Program-made: the position numbers and the translations under genes
The notes under the pieces: generated by a model
Databases searched by the model: none
Seen by the model: the letters and a program-made list of their open reading frames with translations, nothing else
Told to the model about the DNA's origin: nothing
Shown here: piece after piece, positions 34,833 to 42,376 of the stretch
How positions within the stretch are numbered: the stretch's first letter is position 1
How the letters are laid out: each line of letters starts with the position of its first letter
Assembly (NCBI GenBank): GCA_035547835.1
Contig: DASZTW010000007.1
Coordinates: 1-64,000, forward strand
Direction of reading: 5' to 3'
DNA: 64,000 nucleotides
Origin: Acidimicrobiales bacterium
GTDB taxonomy: Bacteria; Actinomycetota; Acidimicrobiia; Acidimicrobiales; Iamiaceae

Positions 34833-36023
34833 TCAGGCAGGTGCGCGACGGGTGAAGGCGACGGGTTGCGGGCCGGCGCCGGCCGGCTTGGAGTGACCTG
34901 GGCCGGGCGACGGGACGGGCACCCCGTCGGCCACCAAGGCGGCGAGCGCGGCTTCGCCGTGGCCGTTCACGCACTCGGGGTCGGGTCCGTCGAGCGGCAT
35001 GCCGTTGAAGAACTTGGCTGCCATGCAGCCGCCCTGGCAGGCGTCGTACTGGCCGCAGGACGAGCAGGCGCCCTCGGACTCCGGCTCGCGCAAGCTGAGG
35101 AACAGCTCCGACTCCCGCCACACCTTGGTGAACCCGCCCGGGTCGCGCACCGAGCCGGCGCGGAACTCGTCGTGCAACACGAACGGGCAGGCGTAGACGT
35201 CGCCGACCGGGTCGATCAGGCACACCACCCGTCCTGCGCCGCACAAGTTGAGGCCCGGCAGCGGCTCGCCGAGGGCCGACAAGTGGAAGAACGAGTCGCC
35301 GGTGAGCACGTGGGGACGGTCGAGCAGCCAGCGGTAGATCGTGCGCTGCTGGTCGTTGGTGGGGTGCAGCTCGTGCCAGGTGTCTGCGCCGCGACCGGAC
35401 GGCCGCAAGCGGGTGACGCGCAGCTGCGCGCCGTACGACGCCGCCAACGCCTCGAAGTCGTCGAGCTGATCGACGTTGTGGCGGGTGACCACGATCGAGA
35501 TCTTGAACGGTCCGAAGTCGGCCGCGGCCAAGTTGTCCATGGCGGTGCGGGCCATGGCGAACGAACCCTCGCCGCGCACGGCGTCGTTGACCCCGGCGGT
35601 CGCGCCGTCGATCGAGATCTGCACGTCGAGGTAGTCGGTGCCGGCGAGTCGGCGCGCCACCTCGGGCGTGATCCGGCTGCCGTTCGTGGAGAACTTCACG
35701 CCGACGTCGTTGGCAATGGCGTAGTCGACCAACTCGAAGAAGTCGCGCCGGATCGTGGGTTCGCCCCCGCCGACGTTGACGTAGAAGACCTGGATGCGTC
35801 GCAGCTCGTCGATCACCGCCTTCGCTTCGGTCGTGGTGAGCTCGCGGGGATCGCGGCGACCCGACGAGGACAGGCAGTGCACGCACGCCAAGTTGCACGC
35901 GTACGTGAGCTCCCACGTGAGGCAGATGGGCGCGTCGAGCCCACCCTTGAGGTCATGCGCCAAGCGCGCCGGGCCGGCGGCAGGGCGGCCGGTGGTCGGC
36001 TCGGGGGCAAGGTCAACGGGCAC
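34833..36023 (-). CDS. mftC: Mycofactocin radical SAM maturase MftC
   Basis: 396 residues from GTG at 36023. The SAM-cleaving 4Fe-4S site is CNLACVHC (C43, C47, C50; CX3CX2C). The SPASM region near residues 280-340 has CGAGRVVCLIDPVGDVYACPF and CSSCGQYDACQGGCM for auxiliary clusters. MftC decarboxylates the C-terminal tyrosine of MftA and then crosslinks it to the neighbouring valine. It overlaps mftB by 11 bp. Confidence 0.95.
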   Translation of the reverse strand: MPVDLAPEPTTGRPAAGPARLAHDLKGGLDAPICLTWELTYACNLACVHCLSSSGRRDPRELTTTEAKAVIDELRRIQVFYVNVGGGEPTIRRDFFELVDYAIANDVGVKFSTNGSRITPEVARRLAGTDYLDVQISIDGATAGVNDAVRGEGSFAMARTAMDNLAAADFGPFKISIVVTRHNVDQLDDFEALAASYGAQLRVTRLRPSGRGADTWHELHPTNDQQRTIYRWLLDRPHVLTGDSFFHLSALGEPLPGLNLCGAGRVVCLIDPVGDVYACPFVLHDEFRAGSVRDPGGFTKVWRESELFLSLREPESEGACSSCGQYDACQGGCMAAKFFNGMPLDGPDPECVNGHGEAALAALVADGVPVPSPGPGHSKPAGAGPQPVAFTRRAPA

Positions 36024-36279
36024 GGATCACCTCAGAGGACGCCAGATGGTCGAGGGCGGACAGGAACGACGGCCAGCGCGACTCGGCCACCGCAGCGGTG
36101 CGGAGGGCGTCGGCCACCGTCGGCGCCTCGGCGAGCCCCTCCACCACCCGGACCATGTCGGGCGAACGGAGGAACACCAGCCGGCGGTTGCCGTAGTGGT
36201 ACGCGAGCGCACCGAACGGTTCGGGCCGGAGGGCGACTTGCGGGTCGAGCGCGAACGCGCGGTCGAGCGTGACGGTCAT
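36013..36279 (-). CDS. mftB: Mycofactocin precursor-binding protein MftB
   Basis: 88 residues from ATG at 36279, typical for the family. It is a PqqD-like RiPP recognition element: RAFALDPQVALRPEPFGALA, YGNRRLVFLRSPDMVRVV and a C-terminal helix in which SFLSALDHLASSEVI is conserved. It binds the MftA leader and hands the core to MftC. It starts 43 bp after the mftA stop. Confidence 0.93.
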   Translation of the reverse strand: MTVTLDRAFALDPQVALRPEPFGALAYHYGNRRLVFLRSPDMVRVVEGLAEAPTVADALRTAAVAESRWPSFLSALDHLASSEVIRAR

Positions 36280-36322
36280 GGGTGGCGACGCCGCAGCGGG
36301 GAGCCAGCCTCGAGTGCCGGGC

Positions 36323-36436
36323 TCAGTAGACCCCGCACATGCCGTCGATCGAGATCTCCTCGACCAGGACCTCTTCGACGGCCTCGTCGGTGTCGTCGGT
36401 CGTGACCTGGTCGGCCGTCGTCGTGTCTGGGCTCAC
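36323..36436 (-). CDS. mftA: Mycofactocin precursor peptide MftA
   Basis: 37 residues from GTG at 36436, with AGGGGGA placed for it; an in-frame ATG at 36463 would add nine residues. The peptide starts VSPDTTTADQVTTDD, has an acidic leader (EAVEEVLVEEI), and ends SIDGMCGVY, the conserved MftA core. The final Val-Tyr is the pair converted into the cofactor. It is followed by mftB and mftC on the same strand. It is too short for routine gene prediction, and the C-terminal match makes the call firm. Confidence 0.95.
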   Translation of the reverse strand: MSPDTTTADQVTTDDTDEAVEEVLVEEISIDGMCGVY

Positions 36437-36590
36437 GTTGTTCCCCCTGAGGAGTGCCGTCATCGTGCGGAGCGTCGAACACGATCGCCCCGTCGACGTC
36501 GGACACTACCGGCCGCCGGCCTCGCGCCGGTACGAGCAGCGACGTGCGACGTGCCACAGGCTCGGGGCCTGAACGGCCGGTCAGATCTGC

Positions 36591-36767
36591 CCAGGTGGTC
36601 TGTCGGGTAGGTGAGGAGGGTGAGCTGGTGGTCAGGCTCGTCGTTCGGCGCCGCTGGCAGGGACGCACGACGAAGGCGTAGCCGAAGCAGCGGTCAGGAC
36701 GGGGACGCCGTCCAGCGATGGCGAGGGCCGCCTGGGCCGCCCGCCAACTGCCAGACGCACCACTAGG
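36591..36767 (+). repeat. Dispersed element with inverted ends, copy A
   Basis: This 177-bp stretch fills most of the 368-bp gap between mftA and the alcohol dehydrogenase. It matches 59004-59173 in order and spacing: GTGAGGAGG, then the shared CAGGACGCACGACGAAGGCG core (here CAGGGACGCACGACGAAG), and finally TGCCAGACGCACCACTAGG. The two ends are inverted versions of each other (left GGTGGTCTGTCGGG; right end on the minus strand GTGGTGCGTCTGG). It ends with TAGGAT, a possible -10 box, 38 bp before the dehydrogenase GTG. No protein coding is evident within it. Confidence 0.7.
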
Positions 36768-36804
36768 ATGCGGCGACAGGCGACGAACCGAAGGGGGCAC
36801 GCAG

Positions 36805-37917
36805 GTGCAGACCGAAGCCGCAGTGTTGTGGGAGACCGGTGCTGACTGGAGCATCGAGACGGTCGAGCTCGACGATCCCAAGGCGGGTGAGGTGCGCGTG
36901 AAGCTCGCCGCCTCTGGCATGTGCCACTCCGACGAGCACCTCGTCACGGGCGACCTGCCCTTCGAGCTGCCGATCATCGGTGGCCACGAAGGCGCCGGTG
37001 TGGTCGAGGAGGTCGGCCCAGGCGTCACCAGCCTCCAAGTCGGCGACCACGTGGTGTTCGGGTTCATCCCCGCGTGCGGTCGCTGCCCGTCGTGCTCGAC
37101 CGGTCACCAGAACTTGTGCGACCTCGGCCAGTTCCTCGCCACCGGCAAGCAGATCGCCGACCTCACGAGCCGCCACCACGCCAACGACCGCGACCTCAAC
37201 TTGATGTGCTGCCTCGGCACGTTCGCGAAGTACACGGTCGTCAACGAGGCGTCGTGTATCAAGATCGACGACGACATCCCGCTCGACAAGGCTTGCCTGG
37301 TCGGCTGCGGCGTCACCACCGGGTGGGGTTCCGCGGTCTACGCCGCGGGCGTCTCGCCGGGCGACAACGTGGCGGTGATCGGCGCGGGCGGCATCGGCAT
37401 GAACGCCATCCAGGGCGCCAAGCTCGCCGGCGCGGAGCGGATCTTCGCCATCGACCCCGTCGAGTTCAAGCGGGAGCAGGCCCAGAAGTTCGGCGCCACC
37501 CACACCGGAACGACCGCGGCAGAGTCGTTCGACCTGGTCCAAGGCGAGACGTGGGGTCGCATGTGCGACAAGGTCATCGTCACGATGGGCGTCGGCGACG
37601 GCTCGCAGATGGCCGCGATCATGGGCCTCGTCGCCAAGCGCGGGCGGGCGATCATCACCAACATCACGCCGTGGACCGAGATGTCGGCGAGCCTCAGCAT
37701 GCTCGACCTCACGCTCATGGAGAAGGGCCTGGTCGGATCGCTGTTCGGTTCGGCCAACCCGCGCTACGACATCCCGAAGCTGCTCGAGCTGTACCGCCAG
37801 GGTCAGCTCGACCTCGACGGGCTCGTCACCCGCACGTACAAGCTCGAAGACGTCAACCAGGGCTACGCCGACATGCGTGACGGCAAGAACATCCGTGGCG
37901 TCTTGATCTACGAGTGA
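36805..37917 (+). CDS. NDMA-type, mycofactocin-associated zinc alcohol dehydrogenase
   Basis: 370 residues from GTG at 36805, with AGGGGG upstream. Zinc ligands: catalytic C in ASGMCHSDEH, GGHEGAGVVEEVG, and structural cysteines in PACGRCPSCSTGHQNLC. NAD site: VAVIGAGGIGMNAIQGAK. The insert DLTSRHHANDRDLNLMCCLG and the TGWGSAVYAAGV stretch match the nicotinoprotein subfamily that needs the artificial acceptor NDMA in assays and mycofactocin in cells. It oxidises primary alcohols to aldehydes with an NAD that does not leave the enzyme. It is divergent from mftABC. Confidence 0.93.
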   Translation: MQTEAAVLWETGADWSIETVELDDPKAGEVRVKLAASGMCHSDEHLVTGDLPFELPIIGGHEGAGVVEEVGPGVTSLQVGDHVVFGFIPACGRCPSCSTGHQNLCDLGQFLATGKQIADLTSRHHANDRDLNLMCCLGTFAKYTVVNEASCIKIDDDIPLDKACLVGCGVTTGWGSAVYAAGVSPGDNVAVIGAGGIGMNAIQGAKLAGAERIFAIDPVEFKREQAQKFGATHTGTTAAESFDLVQGETWGRMCDKVIVTMGVGDGSQMAAIMGLVAKRGRAIITNITPWTEMSASLSMLDLTLMEKGLVGSLFGSANPRYDIPKLLELYRQGQLDLDGLVTRTYKLEDVNQGYADMRDGKNIRGVLIYE

Positions 37918-37927
37918 CGCAGCACCG

Positions 37928-38908
37928 TTGACCGACCTCCGTTCGCCCGGGCTCCGGGCCCGGCTCGCGAGCCGCGTCGTCGGCCGCGACCGCGAGGTCG
38001 AGCTGGTGCTCGCGGCGCTCGACGCCGGCCGCCACATCTTGCTCGAGGGCCCGCCCGGCACGGGCAAGTCCACGCTGTTGCGCGCGATCGCGATCGAGAC
38101 GGGTGTGGGGTTCGAGTTCGTGGAGGGCAACGCCGAGCTGACCCCGGCGCGCCTGGTCGGCCACTTCGACCCCGCGCTGGTGCTCACCGAGGGCTACTCG
38201 CCCGACGTGTTCGTCGATGGTCCGCTCGTGGCGGCGTTGCGCAACGGCTCCCTGCTGTACGTCGAGGAGCTGAACCGTGTGCCCGAGGAGACGCTCAACG
38301 CGCTGATCACGGTGATGAGCGAGCGCGAGCTCCACGTCCCACGCCTCGGGGTGGTGCACGCCGCGCCGGGGTTCCGCCTGGTGGCAGCCATGAACCCGTT
38401 CGACGCGGTCGGCACCGCCCGCATCTCGTCCGCGGTCTACGACCGCACGTGCCGCCTCGTGGTCGACTACCAACCCGCGGCCGACGAAGCGCGGGTGGTG
38501 GCGTTCGCGCTCAGCGGTGAAGAGCCCGACGAGGCCCCGTCGCCGAGCCCGCTGCGGGCCGACGCGAACTGGCTGGCCAAGGTGGTCGAAGTCGTCCGGC
38601 GCACTCGCACGCATCCCGAAGTGCGGGTCGGGTCGTCGGTCCGTGGCGCGATCGACACGGCCATGGTCGCCACCTCGCTCGCGGCGTTGCGCGGTGGCAC
38701 GCCGGCCGACCCCGCGCTCGGCCTCGACGCCGCGCTGGTGGCGTTGTCGGGCCGCATCCGGGTGCGTGAAGGCGTGGCGCGCCCCGCCGAGGACATCATC
38801 CGAGAGCTGTGGGCCGAAGTGTTCGACCCTGCCCGGCAGGGCCGGGACGAGGCGGGTGACGGCGAGGCGGCCGACGCGGGAAAAGCCGCGGCCCCGCACC
38901 GGGGCTGA
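37928..38908 (+). CDS. MoxR-family AAA+ ATPase
   Basis: 326 residues from TTG at 37928, 10 bp after the dehydrogenase stop. Walker A is EGPPGTGKSTLLRAIA; Walker B is LLYVEELNRVPEETLN; sensor 1 is VAAMNPFDAVG. MoxR ATPases act as chaperones with a VWA-domain partner, usually to insert a metal or cofactor in an enzyme. The VWA partner follows directly with a 4-bp overlap. Location behind a mycofactocin-type dehydrogenase suggests that enzyme, or another in the pathway, as client; this is inference. Confidence 0.87.
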   Translation: MTDLRSPGLRARLASRVVGRDREVELVLAALDAGRHILLEGPPGTGKSTLLRAIAIETGVGFEFVEGNAELTPARLVGHFDPALVLTEGYSPDVFVDGPLVAALRNGSLLYVEELNRVPEETLNALITVMSERELHVPRLGVVHAAPGFRLVAAMNPFDAVGTARISSAVYDRTCRLVVDYQPAADEARVVAFALSGEEPDEAPSPSPLRADANWLAKVVEVVRRTRTHPEVRVGSSVRGAIDTAMVATSLAALRGGTPADPALGLDAALVALSGRIRVREGVARPAEDIIRELWAEVFDPARQGRDEAGDGEAADAGKAAAPHRG

Positions 38909-39864
38909 AACCCCCTTCCGACGACGCCGACCGTGACCAGGAGCGCCAGGACGCGGTCGACGACGCGCAGCGGCGCACCGAGAGCCGCCGTGATCTGTCC
39001 CGCCGGCACGAGCGCTTCGAGCAGGTGTCCCCACAGACCGGCGCGCTCGACCAGGCCGCGTTCGACGAGCTGGCCACCGACGACCTCGACGCCGCGCTCG
39101 CCCTGTTGGCCGACCTGAGCGGCGCGACGGACCCCCGGCTTCGCGCCCTGGCCCGCCAACTCGCCGGACGCGTGGTGATCGACCTCGCAGCGCCCGTCAG
39201 CCGCGAGGGCCGCGGTTCAGCCGGCCGGCTGCGCACCACCCGCCTGCCCGACACCGGTGGCGACCTCGATCTCGACGCCAGCCTGGGCCCGCTCATCGAG
39301 GCGCGGGCCGGCGGGCGGCCGCCGTCGGTCGACGACCTGCGCGGCCGGTGGTGGGCGGAGCGGTCGTTGGCGTTGTGCCTTGTGGTCGACCGGTCGGGGT
39401 CGATGGGCGGTGAGCGCCTGGCGACCGCCGCGGTCGCCGCGGCCTGCTTGGCGCTGCGGGCACCTGACGACCACAGCGTCCTCGCATTCAGCGACCGCAC
39501 GCTCGTGCTGCAACGCCAAGGCGGCCTGCGTTCGACCGACGAGGTGATCGGCGACCTGCTGTCGTTGCGTGGCCACGGCACCACCGACCTCGCCGGCGCG
39601 CTGCACGAGGCGACGGTCCAGCTCGCCCGCTCCCGAGCACATCGCCGCCTGGCCATCCTGCTCTCCGACGGGCGGCCGACCGCCGGCGACGATCCGATCG
39701 AGGCCGCCCGGTCGCTCACCGCCGTCGGCGAGCTCGCCGTCCTCGCCCCTCACGACGACGCGGAGGAGGCCCGGGCCCTGGCCGAGTCGGTCGGTGGTCG
39801 TTGCCAGCCCGTCACCGGCCCGTCGTCGGTTCCCGCCGCGCTCGCCGCCCTGTTCGCCCGCTGA
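38905..39864 (+). CDS. VWA-domain protein, partner of the MoxR ATPase
   Basis: About 319 residues if it begins at CTG 38905, which overlaps the MoxR TGA (CTGA). The first standard start, GTG at 39025, would drop a clearly coding stretch that includes RRHERFEQ just before VSPQTGALDQAAF. The VWA domain covers about 155-310, with the metal-site motif DRSGSMGGERL, HGTTDLAGAL and LLSDGRPTAGD. Such proteins bind the client and the MoxR hexamer in the cytoplasm. A hairpin sits after its stop (39968-39995). Confidence 0.82.
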   Translation: MKPPSDDADRDQERQDAVDDAQRRTESRRDLSRRHERFEQVSPQTGALDQAAFDELATDDLDAALALLADLSGATDPRLRALARQLAGRVVIDLAAPVSREGRGSAGRLRTTRLPDTGGDLDLDASLGPLIEARAGGRPPSVDDLRGRWWAERSLALCLVVDRSGSMGGERLATAAVAAACLALRAPDDHSVLAFSDRTLVLQRQGGLRSTDEVIGDLLSLRGHGTTDLAGALHEATVQLARSRAHRRLAILLSDGRPTAGDDPIEAARSLTAVGELAVLAPHDDAEEARALAESVGGRCQPVTGPSSVPAALAALFAR

Positions 39865-39967
39865 GCGATCGAGCGGCAGTCTCGATGTGCGGTCGCGCCT
39901 TCCATCGTCTTGATCTGCAGCCGTACTGCGCGTGGAATCGGACCGCTGCGGTCACATTTCGCGCGCG

Positions 39968-39995
39968 GAACCGCTGACGCGCCGCGGTTCAGCGG
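39968..39995. terminator. Overlapping alternative hairpins between convergent genes
   Basis: GAACCGC/GCGGTTC and CCGCTGA/TCAGCGG are two mutually exclusive stems in the same 28 bp, between the VWA gene stop and the stop of the repeat protein (39989). They may stop transcription from one side each. No T-tract is present. Confidence 0.4.
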
Positions 39996-42193
39996 CCGGG
40001 CCGACGTAAGAGGCGGAGCAGGTGGTGTCGCCGGGTGAGGCCCGCGACCGCGAGCCCGGCGGCCAACACGGCAACCGGGAGGTACGGCGTGCGCACGGCG
40101 CGCTGCCACCAGGCCCCGTTCGCCGAGAGGCTCGCGGTCGGCGTAGCCGGGCGCTCCCCGCTCGCCGGCGACGCCGCCTGGGTGGCGAGCGGTCTGCCGG
40201 CAAGGGCGTGCGCGGCGCTGACGGTGTTGGCGGCGGCAGCGGGCGTCAGGTCCATGCTGGTCGCCGTGAGTCGCGTCGAGACCGCATGCAACTGGTGACC
40301 GGGCTCGCCTGGCGCCGAGTCGGACCGTCCGGTTGGACCGACCGAACCGGGCCGGAGGGCGCCGACCCCGATCCCGCCCGATGAAGGGTCGCCGACGGTC
40401 GGTGGGGTGGCAACCGGGACAGAGCTGCCTTCGCCGGCTGCGAGCGTCTGGTGGACCACGGTGCGCACGACGTCGGCCACCAGCGTCGAGATCTGCACCG
40501 GTGCGGACGGGTTGTCGACGGTCACCGGGATGGCGCTGTGCACGTCGACCGTGGGGTCCTGCAGCACTTGGATCGTGCCGTCGGTCGAGTGGGTCGTGAA
40601 CGTCGCGCCGCCGGCGACCAACGTGCCCGACGACGAGTTGCCCGCGGCGGCCTGCAATGTGGTCGTGATCAGCGACGCGATCGTGGCGTCGATGTGCACC
40701 GGCGCGACCGGGTTGGTGATGGTGATCGGCACTTGCTGCTGCAGCGACACGTGGGGCGCCTGCACGATCATCACCGAGCTGCTCGAGCGGTCCGTGACCG
40801 AGCCGTCGTTCACCCCGGTGGGCGAGCCGCCCGTGCTGGTGCCGTCGGTGATGGCCGTGCCGTTCGACTCGTTGGTGCCGACGGCCACCATCTGCGTGTC
40901 GACCACCCCGGCGATGAGGGCGTGGATGTCGACCGGGCCCTGCGGGTCGATGATGGTGATCGGGATCTCGAACACGACGGTGATGTCGGGCGTCTGGATC
41001 ACGATCACGCGGTTGGTCGACTCGTTGCCCGTGGCGAGCGCGGTCCCGGCGCCGCCACCTGCCAGCGCGCCTTGGCCGTTCGAGGTGTTGGCGCCCACAC
41101 CGACCACCCGGGTGATCACCACGCCGGCGATCACCGTGTTGATCGTCACCCGGCCGTCGGGGTGCACCAGCACGATGGGGATCGACTGCACCACGACCAC
41201 ATGCGGCGCCTGGCTCACGACGGCCACGTTGCGCGACGAGTTGCCGGTCACCACCGACGTGCCGCGCACTGCTCCGGCCTGGCTGCTGACGGTGACCGGC
41301 TGGGCGCTGGTGACCTGCACTTGCGAAGTGGTCTGGGCCTCGATGCCGGTGGTCACCGACGCCGAGCCGTCAGAGGTGTTGGTCGCCACCGCGGTGACGG
41401 TCGTCGTGACCGTGCCGCCGAGGGTGATGTTGATCGTGGTGTCGCCGGTGGCGCCGACGATCACGATCGGCTGTTGATCGACGACCGTCACGTCCACGGG
41501 CTGGGTTGCGACCGCGGTGTTGGACGAGTTGTTGCCGACCGACGAGTCGCCGGTGGTCGCCGGAGCCGAGCCCGTCGTGGCCGGTGTGTCCGAGCCGGTC
41601 GTGGCCGGGTCGGTGGTGGCCGGAGGCTCGGCGCCGGTGGTCGGAGACGCCGGGTCGGTTGCCACGATGGTGGCCGGGGCGGCTTCGCTGGCGGCGGTCG
41701 ATGCCGGGGTGCCGGGGGCGCTCACGGCCGGCCCGGGCGCGGTGTCCGGGCCTGGCGACATCGTCGAGGTTGGGCCGGCCACCTCGATGCCCCCGATGGC
41801 ACCGCCTTCGGTGCGGTCGACGACGTTGGACGAGACCGAGGCCGATTCGGGTCCCGCTGAGGGATCGGCCGGCGCGGGGCTCGTGGCCGGAGCCGTCGCG
41901 GGCGGAGCCGTCGCACGTGCGTGGGTTGCCCGAACGGCGACCCTGCGGACGGTGGGATCGGCGGACCGCGCGGCGCTCGGGCGTGCCACCCGACCGCCGG
42001 CAGCCGGCGATGTGGCGGCCGACGACCCGGTCGGGCTCGGTGGGGCAGTGGCCGCGTGCGACGCAGCAGCCGTGGCCACCAGGCCGACGGCGCCGCCTGC
42101 GCCGGTCAGGATCGCGGCTCGGATGGCCCGCACAAGCAGCTGGCCGCTGTAGCTGTTGGACGAGCCCGCGGCCCGCGTTGGGTGGTGTGGCAC
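39989..42193 (-). CDS. Large repetitive cell-surface protein with C-terminal membrane anchor
   Basis: 734 residues from GTG at 42193. I do not recognise a named family. A signal-like segment (LVRAIRAAILTGAGGAVGLV) is followed by a Pro/Ala/Thr-rich region to about residue 220. Then come about five beta-rich repeats of 65-90 residues, with a shared frame: an IPI-type strand (IPIVLVHPDG, IPITIIDPQGPV, VPITITNPVAPV, IPVTVDNPSAPV), then VxI, then a VVxT-type strand, then a NxSNG-type turn. After a Ser/Pro linker it ends with a hydrophobic helix (YLPVAVLAAGLAVAGL) and an Arg-rich tail, fitting membrane anchoring. It is probably an exposed fibre or adhesin-like protein; that function is inferred. 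Confidence 0.8.
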   Translation of the reverse strand: MPHHPTRAAGSSNSYSGQLLVRAIRAAILTGAGGAVGLVATAAASHAATAPPSPTGSSAATSPAAGGRVARPSAARSADPTVRRVAVRATHARATAPPATAPATSPAPADPSAGPESASVSSNVVDRTEGGAIGGIEVAGPTSTMSPGPDTAPGPAVSAPGTPASTAASEAAPATIVATDPASPTTGAEPPATTDPATTGSDTPATTGSAPATTGDSSVGNNSSNTAVATQPVDVTVVDQQPIVIVGATGDTTINITLGGTVTTTVTAVATNTSDGSASVTTGIEAQTTSQVQVTSAQPVTVSSQAGAVRGTSVVTGNSSRNVAVVSQAPHVVVVQSIPIVLVHPDGRVTINTVIAGVVITRVVGVGANTSNGQGALAGGGAGTALATGNESTNRVIVIQTPDITVVFEIPITIIDPQGPVDIHALIAGVVDTQMVAVGTNESNGTAITDGTSTGGSPTGVNDGSVTDRSSSSVMIVQAPHVSLQQQVPITITNPVAPVHIDATIASLITTTLQAAAGNSSSGTLVAGGATFTTHSTDGTIQVLQDPTVDVHSAIPVTVDNPSAPVQISTLVADVVRTVVHQTLAAGEGSSVPVATPPTVGDPSSGGIGVGALRPGSVGPTGRSDSAPGEPGHQLHAVSTRLTATSMDLTPAAAANTVSAAHALAGRPLATQAASPASGERPATPTASLSANGAWWQRAVRTPYLPVAVLAAGLAVAGLTRRHHLLRLLRRPGR

Positions 42194-42376
42194 CCGAAAG
42201 CCCCTCTGTTGGTCACCGCTGACGCCGCCCGGCGCCGTGTCCGTGTCCGCTCACGGAACGTGCTCGAAGCTACCACCTACCGGGTCAACACTGTCCGCGG
42301 TGAGAGGCCCGTCGTGCGTCGCCGCCGTGGCGGTCGACACCCGGACCGCCGGGGTCCTCGTCGGTAGCCTGCGGGT

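Noticed and set aside
26304-36436. Possible mftG (GMC oxidoreductase)
   Set aside because: No FAD-binding GMC protein occurs in the mycofactocin region or elsewhere in the window.
42300-42376. Search for a tRNA or riboswitch upstream of the GNAT fusion
   Set aside because: No cloverleaf or known riboswitch core was seen; the gap looks like an ordinary divergent promoter.
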